Shown here piece by piece: positions 31,480 to 37,068 of a DNA stretch of 37,068 bases. The notes beneath the pieces are model-generated. The model searched no databases. It was not told the origin of the DNA and worked only from the letters and a program-made list of their open reading frames with translations. A program made the translations under genes and the position numbers. Origin of the DNA: an uncultured Coprococcus sp. (GTDB taxonomy: Bacteria; Bacillota; Clostridia; Lachnospirales; Lachnospiraceae); contig URJI01000014.1 in NCBI GenBank assembly GCA_900548215.1, positions 1 through 37,068 on the forward strand, read 5' to 3'. Each line of letters opens with the position of its first letter. Position 1 is the stretch's first letter.

Positions 31480-32154
31480 ATGGCTAATGTTGTGGTTAAT
31501 CCAACCAGAATGGAGCTGACAAGGCTTAAGAAGAAGCTGGTCACGGCATCCAGAGGTCATAAGCTCCTGAAGGATAAAAGAGATGAGCTGATGAGGCAGT
31601 TCCTTGACATGGCAAGAGAGAATATGGAACTGAGAATGAAGGTTGAGGCTGGCATCAAAGCTGCCAACACAGGCTTTGTAATAGCGAAGGCTGGTATGAA
31701 TGAGCAGACGTTGAGTACTGCGCTCATGGTTCCGAAGCAGGAGGTGCGGATCGCCCTTAGCGACAGGAATGTAATGAGTGTTGACATTCCGGTGTACGAC
31801 TATAAGATGAAAAGCGCAAATTCAAATGACATATATTCGTATGGATTTGCATTTACATCTGGAGAGCTGGACGATGCAGTGAAGTCCCTCTCGGATATAC
31901 TTCCTGATATGCTGAGACTGGCGGAGGTGGAGAAGTCCTGCCAGATGCTCGCAGCGGAGATAGAGAAGACCAGAAGGCGTGTAAATGCTCTTGAGCATGT
32001 CATCATCCCAGAGACCCGAGAGGGAATAAAGTATATAAGCATGAAGCTTGATGAGAATGAGCGAAGTACTCAGGTCAGACTTATGAAGGTCAAGGACATG
32101 ATGCTGGAGGAGGCTCATCACTACAAAGAGCATCAGTTTGAGCATGCGCAGTAG
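31480..32154 (+). CDS. ntpD: V-type ATPase central-shaft subunit D
   Basis: 224 residues, coiled-coil shaft that turns in the A/B head. Start MANVVVNPTRMELTRLKKKL and the C-terminal helix (NALEHVIIPETREGIKYISM, family signature) are present. ATG 31480 has GAAAGGAG upstream; the open frame to 31435 is not used. Last gene of the operon. Confidence 0.96.
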   Translation: MANVVVNPTRMELTRLKKKLVTASRGHKLLKDKRDELMRQFLDMARENMELRMKVEAGIKAANTGFVIAKAGMNEQTLSTALMVPKQEVRIALSDRNVMSVDIPVYDYKMKSANSNDIYSYGFAFTSGELDDAVKSLSDILPDMLRLAEVEKSCQMLAAEIEKTRRRVNALEHVIIPETREGIKYISMKLDENERSTQVRLMKVKDMMLEEAHHYKEHQFEHAQ

Positions 32155-32235
32155 ACAGAATTACATTCTATGTAAGGTAATAAAAAACGAAACTGGTTTC
32201 CGATATTTAAATTTATAGGACAAAAGTTTTGCTAA

Positions 32236-32278
32236 AAACCGCCCATACCCCGGATAAATAAAGGGGTGTGGGCGGTTT
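32236..32278. terminator. Bidirectional terminator
   Basis: AAACCGCCCATACCCC (32236-32251), an 11-base loop, GGGGTGTGGGCGGTTT (32263-32278), pairing fully with one G-U. Serves the ATPase operon and the converging repressor gene. Confidence 0.9.
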
Positions 32279-32300
32279 GATCTTTTTGTTGAATATTGAA

Positions 32301-33326
32301 TTAGTCAGTTGTATCCCTTCGCAGAAGAACTGGCGTGATCTTCTTGTGGACGGGAACTGTGTTTATATGTGGTTTCCTTTTCTTGCGTTCGTCCATTTCG
32401 TTTACCAGAAGCTCCATGGCTGTGTGGGCTATAACATCAATCTGCTGACCGATGGTGGAGATAGGTATGATGGCATCCTCGGCAATCGGGGAACCATCGA
32501 AACCAACTATACGATAGCTTTCCGGCAGAGAACCATATTTTTTGATGATAATATTCAGCAGAATATTTGCAAATGTATCATTGGCTACGAAGATTCCTTT
32601 TTTCTTAGTCGGATATTTTTCTTCTATCTCGCAGAATATGTCATATATTTTGTTGTACGAATCATGGTATGTGTTGCCCAGTTCCCGAAGAAACAACTCA
32701 TATGTGACATTCTGCTCACGGCACACATCCTCAAAGGCTGCAATTCTTTTGTAGCTTGGTATCTCCTGTGGAACATTTGAATTGATATGTATAAGTACAT
32801 CACAGTTATTCCTTATAAGCAGACTTGTGGCCTGCATTGCCCCCATGTAGTTGTCGGTGTTGACGCTGTCGATGTACTTGTCCTCACGCTCTATAGATAC
32901 GATAGGGATATTGTAGGATGCCAGTTCCTGTGATGATATAGTGTGGCTGAGAATGATCATTCCTTCTATGTTGTAGGCAAGAAGCTCCTGAATGTATCTG
33001 CGCTCCAGTTCTTCATCACCGCTTCCTGGGAATACAAGAAATTTATAGCCGTAGTCCTTGTATGTGAGAAGCAGCTGGTTTAGCATCTCTGAATAGTAGT
33101 GCAGGTACAGATTTGGAATTATGAGACCGATGAACTCGGTCTTGCCGTTTGCAAGGACTTTAGCCAGTTTGTTTTCCTGGTAGTTCAGATCTTTTAATGC
33201 CTGTGATATTTTATCCTGATTTTGCAGAGTGACGGAATCGGGATTGTTGAAATATCTTGATATCGTTGTCTTGGAAAAACCTGTGTATTTTGCTATGTCG
33301 TCAAATGTGACTTTCTTTTTATTCAT
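32301..33326 (-). CDS. LacI-family transcriptional repressor
   Basis: 341 residues. Helix-turn-helix at about 5-25 (VTFDDIAKYTGFSKTTISRYF), the LacI hinge region, then a periplasmic-binding-protein-like sensor domain (FIGLIIPNLYLHYY, IEGMIILSHTI, IFVANDTFANILL, YRIVGFDGSPIAEDA). Probably controls the divergent sugar importer through the GTAACCGGTTAC sites between them. Its ligand is unknown. ATG at the complement of 33324-33326 with GGGAGG upstream. Confidence 0.93.
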   Translation of the reverse strand: MNKKKVTFDDIAKYTGFSKTTISRYFNNPDSVTLQNQDKISQALKDLNYQENKLAKVLANGKTEFIGLIIPNLYLHYYSEMLNQLLLTYKDYGYKFLVFPGSGDEELERRYIQELLAYNIEGMIILSHTISSQELASYNIPIVSIEREDKYIDSVNTDNYMGAMQATSLLIRNNCDVLIHINSNVPQEIPSYKRIAAFEDVCREQNVTYELFLRELGNTYHDSYNKIYDIFCEIEEKYPTKKKGIFVANDTFANILLNIIIKKYGSLPESYRIVGFDGSPIAEDAIIPISTIGQQIDVIAHTAMELLVNEMDERKKRKPHINTVPVHKKITPVLLRRDTTD

Positions 33327-33386
33327 CTAATATCCTCCCAAAATGAATATCCAAATCTTCAGAGCAGATATCCAAAAGCTACGTTC

Positions 33387-33415
33387 AGTATACCCATTTA
33401 CACGCAATAATGCAA
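33387..33415 (-). promoter_or_regulatory. Promoter of the repressor gene
   Basis: On the minus strand: TTGCAT (33410-33415), a 17-base spacer and TATACT (33387-33392). Operator 1 lies just upstream of this -35. Confidence 0.65.
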
Positions 33416-33423
33416 CAAAATAA

Positions 33424-33435
33424 ATAACCGGTTAC
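33424..33435. promoter_or_regulatory. LacI-type operator 1
   Basis: ATAACCGGTTAC, 11 of 12 bases identical to the tandem sites downstream, with a palindromic core TAACCGGTTA. Likely bound by the divergent repressor. Confidence 0.75.
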
Positions 33436-33495
33436 TTTTCCTTATTTACAACAAAATTCGTGCATAAAAAATACGAAAAAAGTATAAAAATCAGG

Positions 33496-33524
33496 TTGAC
33501 TTTGGAATGTTCGGGTGATAACAT
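33496..33524 (+). promoter_or_regulatory. Promoter of the sugar ABC transporter
   Basis: TTGACT (33496-33501), a 17-base spacer and TAACAT (33519-33524) with an extended TG at 33516-33517. The expected start of transcription is near 33531, just before the tandem operators. Confidence 0.6.
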
Positions 33525-33536
33525 AAGAATATCAAA

Positions 33537-33560
33537 GTAACCGGTTACGTAACCGGTTAC
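33537..33560. promoter_or_regulatory. Tandem LacI-type operators 2 and 3
   Basis: Two perfect 12-base palindromes GTAACCGGTTAC in direct contact (33537-33548, 33549-33560), placed just downstream of the promoter, where a bound repressor would block RNA polymerase. Confidence 0.9.
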
Positions 33561-33581
33561 ACAATGTGAAAGGAGAAGTTT

Positions 33582-34901
33582 ATGAGAAAGAAATCGTTGA
33601 TGGTGTTTCTTGCGGCGGCAGCTTTTGCCGGATGTCTTGCCGGATGTGGCAAGAGTGAGCCGGAGCCAGGCAGCATAGCCGGTTACGATGAAGGGGAACA
33701 GTATCTGTCAATATGGGTGCATTCCATAGAAGATACTGACGAAGGACGGTGTTATAAGAAGTCGGTGGAGGCGTTTAACGAGAAGTATGACGGAACATAC
33801 TTTGCAGATATCGAATTTATACCGAGAAATGACAGTGGCGGAGGATATTCTGACAAGATCAATGCATCGGTTATGACAGGGGATCTACCGGACGTTCTTA
33901 CTGTCGATGGACCCAATATTGCAGCATATGCTGAGAATGGAATCATCCAGCCACTGGCAGAGATAAGTGATGACGATAAGAGTATTTATCTTGATTCCAT
34001 CATCGAACAGGGTACATACAATGATAAGCTGTATGCACTTGGCGCCATGGAGTCCAGCGTCGGCTGCTACTACAACAAGGACATACTTGAGGAGGCAGGA
34101 GTTGAAATTCCTGATGCCGATCATCCATGGACATTCAGCGAGTTTCTGGATGTTCTAGAGAAAGTAAAGCCGGTATGTGAGGCTAAGGGCGGATATGTAC
34201 TTGATATGACCTTTCCGGTGGGTGAGGCAACTATTTATTACTACGCACCGTTTTTCTGGTCAAATGGTGGCAGCCTTGTTGATGACACGGGACTTAAGGT
34301 GGACGGCGTGTTCAATTCAAAGGAAAATGCGGACACTGTGAATTATTTCAAGACTATACTGGCAAATGGCTACATGAGCAGCGTTCCTATCCAGAACCTT
34401 TTTGAAAGTGGCAGAGCAGCATTCAAGTTTGATGGTGCTTGGGAAGTCAATACTTTGTATACAAGCTATCCTGATGTATCTTTTGGTGTTGCGCCTTATG
34501 TAGTGGGTGACAACTGGAACGGTGAAAGATATACACCGACTGGATCATGGGCGTATGCAGCTTCATCCAAGACAGAGAATCTTGAGGGCGCGACTAAGCT
34601 TGTACAGTGGATGAGCGGTGTTGAGAGCGGCAAGATGCTCTGGAATGATACTAAGACGTTCCCTTCAACTTACGAGGCGTTTGAGAGTATAGACATATTC
34701 CAGACGGATGAGAACTACAGTGCACTTTACAATCAGCTTTCCAAGTATGGACATCCGAGACCAAAGACACCTGTTTATCCTCAGGTGAGCACATCATTCC
34801 AGCAGGTGCTTGAGAACTGTGTGCTGAGTGGTGAAGATGTTGGGAATCAGCTGGATAAATCTGTGGAAAGGATAAACGCTAAGCTGAAGCGTTACAGGTA
34901 A
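33582..34901 (+). CDS. Sugar ABC transporter substrate-binding lipoprotein
   Basis: 439 residues, family 1 solute-binding protein (MalE/UgpB-like). Signal peptide with lipobox LAGC at residues 19-22, so Cys22 should be lipidated and tether it to the membrane. Then a two-lobe binding domain, with VMTGDLPDVLTVDG, GAMESSVGCYYNKDILEEAGVEIP and AFKFDGAWEV typical of the family. Probable oligosaccharide or glycoside; the sugar cannot be named from sequence. AAAGGAG precedes ATG 33582. First gene of the importer operon. Confidence 0.93.
   Translation: MRKKSLMVFLAAAAFAGCLAGCGKSEPEPGSIAGYDEGEQYLSIWVHSIEDTDEGRCYKKSVEAFNEKYDGTYFADIEFIPRNDSGGGYSDKINASVMTGDLPDVLTVDGPNIAAYAENGIIQPLAEISDDDKSIYLDSIIEQGTYNDKLYALGAMESSVGCYYNKDILEEAGVEIPDADHPWTFSEFLDVLEKVKPVCEAKGGYVLDMTFPVGEATIYYYAPFFWSNGGSLVDDTGLKVDGVFNSKENADTVNYFKTILANGYMSSVPIQNLFESGRAAFKFDGAWEVNTLYTSYPDVSFGVAPYVVGDNWNGERYTPTGSWAYAASSKTENLEGATKLVQWMSGVESGKMLWNDTKTFPSTYEAFESIDIFQTDENYSALYNQLSKYGHPRPKTPVYPQVSTSFQQVLENCVLSGEDVGNQLDKSVERINAKLKRYR
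33675..33686. promoter_or_regulatory. Operator-like site inside the binding-protein gene
   Basis: ATAGCCGGTTAC, 10 of 12 matches to GTAACCGGTTAC, about 130 bases past the tandem operators. It may be an auxiliary site for DNA looping. It may also be a chance match within coding sequence. Confidence 0.4.
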
Positions 34902-34907
34902 AAGATT

Positions 34908-35813
34908 ATGAAAAAGAAAAAAAGAGAATCGATAATGGGAATGGCCTTTTTTGGCCCGGCATTACTTCTGCTGACTATATTCCTTTTTCTGCCGATGATA
35001 CTCACACTGGTGTTCAGCTTTACTGATTTCTTTGCACTCAATCCAAAGCTGACACACTTTACAGGTCTGGGAAATTATATACAGATTTTCCAGGATGAGG
35101 ATTATCTCAAGGCATTTGTGAATACTATCAAGTTTGTGGTGATCATAGTTCCGCTTCAGGGAATAGGAGCACTGGTGCTGGCACTTCTTATAAATAAGGT
35201 CACCAGATGCAAGACTTATTTCAAGGTCGCATTCTTTATACCGGTTGTAATGTCACTGGCAGTTGTATCTACACTGTGGATACAGATATACAGCCCTGAG
35301 GGAATACTCAATTCTCTTCTGGCACATCTGGGCATAAGCGCACAGCCGTTTATCAACAGTGCATCCCAGGCACTTCCTTCCATAGCTTTTATGAGTGCAT
35401 GGCAGGGAATGGGTTACCAGATGATAATCTTTCTCGGAGGTCTGCAGCAGATCAATCCGGCGCTCTACGAGGCAGCTGAGATGGATCACGCATCTGCATG
35501 GCAGAAGTTCAAGGATATCACACTTCCTGAACTCAAACCATTGTGTGTATTCGTATTTATAACTATAACAATTGGAGCTTTCCGAATGATAGTCCAGCCT
35601 ATGGTCATGACTGGCGGCGGACCATCACATTCAACATATACAATGGTGTATGACATATATGAGACCGGTACAGTAAACTGGGAGATTGGACTTGCTTCAA
35701 CCATGGCGATTGTATTTGCAATATTTGTCATGATACTTACAATCATACAGACTATACTGACAAAGGATAAGGAGGAGAAAAAGCATGCGGACAAAAAAAC
35801 AAAAAACAATTAA
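34908..35813 (+). CDS. Sugar ABC transporter permease, MalF/UgpA type
   Basis: 301 residues with about six membrane helices. The EAA loop that contacts the ATPase is EAAEMDHASAWQKFKDITLP. N-terminal FFGPALLLLTIFLFLPMI is typical. Overlaps the second permease by 29 bases, so both are co-translated. Confidence 0.95.
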   Translation: MKKKKRESIMGMAFFGPALLLLTIFLFLPMILTLVFSFTDFFALNPKLTHFTGLGNYIQIFQDEDYLKAFVNTIKFVVIIVPLQGIGALVLALLINKVTRCKTYFKVAFFIPVVMSLAVVSTLWIQIYSPEGILNSLLAHLGISAQPFINSASQALPSIAFMSAWQGMGYQMIIFLGGLQQINPALYEAAEMDHASAWQKFKDITLPELKPLCVFVFITITIGAFRMIVQPMVMTGGGPSHSTYTMVYDIYETGTVNWEIGLASTMAIVFAIFVMILTIIQTILTKDKEEKKHADKKTKNN

Positions 35814-36636
35814 TTGGATATTGGTGATAGTGATGCTTGCGCTCTCACTTCTGTTTCTGTTCCCTGTTATCTGGATGCTGGCCAATTCGTTCAAAACAGA
35901 TGCGGCCATAACAGCAGACATGAATTCAATCAGGGCATTTGTTCCACCGGCATTAACCGGCGGATTCTTTGACAACTATGTGTCGATAATCACAAATACG
36001 GATTTCCTCAAGTATATGGGGAACACACTGCTCTATGCATTTATTCTTATAGTTGCAGGAGTTATAGTAAACGGACTTGCCGGATACGCGTTGGCAAAGA
36101 TCAACTTCCCTTTCAGGGAGAGATGGCTGATGATCATCATGCTTCTCATGATAGTACCTATGGAGACGATCATCACTATCCATTTCATTTTCATCGCAAA
36201 GCTAGGACTCCTCAATACAGTGCTTGGATACGTGCTTCCGATGATAGTAAACCCATTCAATATCTTCCTGTTCAGACAGGTATTTATCAGTCTGCCAGAT
36301 GATATATATGAGGCAGCACAGCTTGATTACTGCAGTCCTGTAAAATATTTCTTTACTATGGTACTGCCTATGTCAAAGAGCGTTGTTGCAACTGTCAGTG
36401 TATTTACATTCTTGAATGTATGGAATGATTATCTGTGGCCATCACTTGTATTTACATCAAGCGATCTGCTCACAGCTCAGATTGGTCTGAATGCCATAAC
36501 TTCAAATGACAACACGACCATGGGGCAGACGCTGGCTGTAATCACACTGATCACAATCCCGGTAATTATAATTTATTCATTATTCTCAAAACAGATAGTA
36601 GAAGGTGTCGTATCAACAGGATCCAAGGAGGGTTAA
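35785..36636 (+). CDS. Sugar ABC transporter permease, MalG/UgpE type
   Basis: 283 residues with six membrane helices. EAA loop EAAQLDYCSPVKYFFTMVLP, and the start region (LLFLFPVIWMLANSFKTDAAI) with ALAKINFPFRERWL fits the MalG group. ATG 35785 has AAGGAGG upstream, inside the end of the first permease gene. Confidence 0.95.
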   Translation: MRTKKQKTINWILVIVMLALSLLFLFPVIWMLANSFKTDAAITADMNSIRAFVPPALTGGFFDNYVSIITNTDFLKYMGNTLLYAFILIVAGVIVNGLAGYALAKINFPFRERWLMIIMLLMIVPMETIITIHFIFIAKLGLLNTVLGYVLPMIVNPFNIFLFRQVFISLPDDIYEAAQLDYCSPVKYFFTMVLPMSKSVVATVSVFTFLNVWNDYLWPSLVFTSSDLLTAQIGLNAITSNDNTTMGQTLAVITLITIPVIIIYSLFSKQIVEGVVSTGSKEG

Positions 36637-36639
36637 AAT

Positions 36640-37068
36640 ATGAGTTTTATAGAGTTAAAAAATATATGTAAAAAATATAAGGGAAGCAGCAAGAATGCTG
36701 TAACAGATGTAAATATTAACATAGAGGAGAAGGAGTTCATCGCATTTGTCGGCCCTTCAGGATGCGGTAAATCCACAACTCTTCGTATGATAGCCGGATT
36801 TGAGGAGATCTCCAGCGGAGATCTGTTCATCGGAGGAAAGCGTATGAATGATGTACTGCCAAGAGACAGAGGTATATCAATGGTTTTCCAGAACTACGCA
36901 CTCTATCCTCATATGACAGTTGAGAAGAATATATCATATGGACTTAAGAACATGAAGGTTCCTGCTGATGAGATAAAGAGAAAGGTTGACTGGGCAATCA
37001 AGATCCTCGGACTTGAGGAGTACAGAAACAGAAAACCGAAGAATCTCTCTGGTGGACAGAGACAGAGA
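36640..37068 (+). CDS. Sugar ABC transporter ATPase, MalK/UgpC/MsmX type (3' end outside window)
   Basis: First 143 codons of the energy-coupling ATPase; the frame is still open at the window end. Walker A GPSGCGKST, Q-loop region VFQNYALYPHMT and the signature LSGGQRQR at the last bases are all visible. The C-terminal TOBE domain is not in the window. ATG 36640 follows AAGGAGGG. Having the ATPase in the operon is notable because many Firmicutes share one ATPase among several sugar importers. Confidence 0.95.
   Translation, partial: MSFIELKNICKKYKGSSKNAVTDVNINIEEKEFIAFVGPSGCGKSTTLRMIAGFEEISSGDLFIGGKRMNDVLPRDRGISMVFQNYALYPHMTVEKNISYGLKNMKVPADEIKRKVDWAIKILGLEEYRNRKPKNLSGGQRQR

Noticed and set aside
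32185..32200. GAAACTGGTTTC palindrome after the V-ATPase operon as a repressor site
   Set aside because: It lies between a stop codon and a terminator, away from any promoter, and differs from the GTAACCGGTTAC sites.

Overview
The window looks like chromosomal DNA of a low-to-mid GC Gram-positive anaerobe of the Clostridia, most likely a Lachnospiraceae member of the Coprococcus/Butyrivibrio type. This is an inference from gene families, not from a marker gene. The evidence is a Gram-positive Tad pilus operon, a MecA adaptor, V-type ATPase genes in the clostridial order, small 2[4Fe-4S] ferredoxin and DUF1858 proteins, strong AGGAGG-type ribosome binding sites, and many GTG/TTG starts. No rRNA, tRNA, CRISPR array or insertion sequence was seen.

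Layout: (1) 3-236, the tail of a small coiled-coil protein, then a terminator. (2) 511-9789, a ten-gene Tad/Flp pilus operon: prepilin peptidase, TadZ-like ATPase, TadA motor, TadB, TadC, a 56-residue Flp prepilin too short for ordinary ORF lists, a DUF5702-type protein, two TadE-like minor pilins, and a membrane FHA protein. (3) 9790-13668, its own promoter, then dnaX, ybaB/ebfC and recR (replication and repair) and a phosphofructokinase. (4) 13711-17037, two uncharacterised genes behind a leader that can hide the ribosome binding site; the second encodes a 901-residue exported protein with a degenerate C39-like end. (5) 17137-18559, a ferredoxin diverging from a DUF1858 protein and a CpsB-like PHP protein that has lost most of its metal-binding histidines. 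(6) 18648-21011, minus-strand mecA and a CwlD-like amidase separated by about 670 bases without a recognisable gene. (7) 21167-22711, threonylcarbamoyl-AMP synthase and rpiB. (8) 23094-32154, a nine-gene V-type ATPase operon (H-I-K-E-C-F-A-B-D) with palindromic or repeated sequence at the K/E, F/A and B/D junctions. (9) 32301-37068, a LacI-type repressor diverging from a sugar ABC importer (binding lipoprotein, two permeases, ATPase cut by the window end), with tandem GTAACCGGTTAC operators at the promoter.

Most genes are conserved housekeeping or surface functions. The most unusual points are: an Ig-like ectodomain inserted in TadC; apparent ATT and ATA start codons for the first two Tad genes; the PHP pseudo-enzyme; the propeller plus pseudo-C39 protein; hairpin elements inside the ATPase operon; a structured gene-free region ending in a terminator that faces away from both neighbouring genes; and a four-site operator array around the sugar transporter promoter. 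I did not find a clear, self-contained new defence or mobile system. The closest candidates are the 13769-17037 gene pair and the modified Gram-positive Tad locus.
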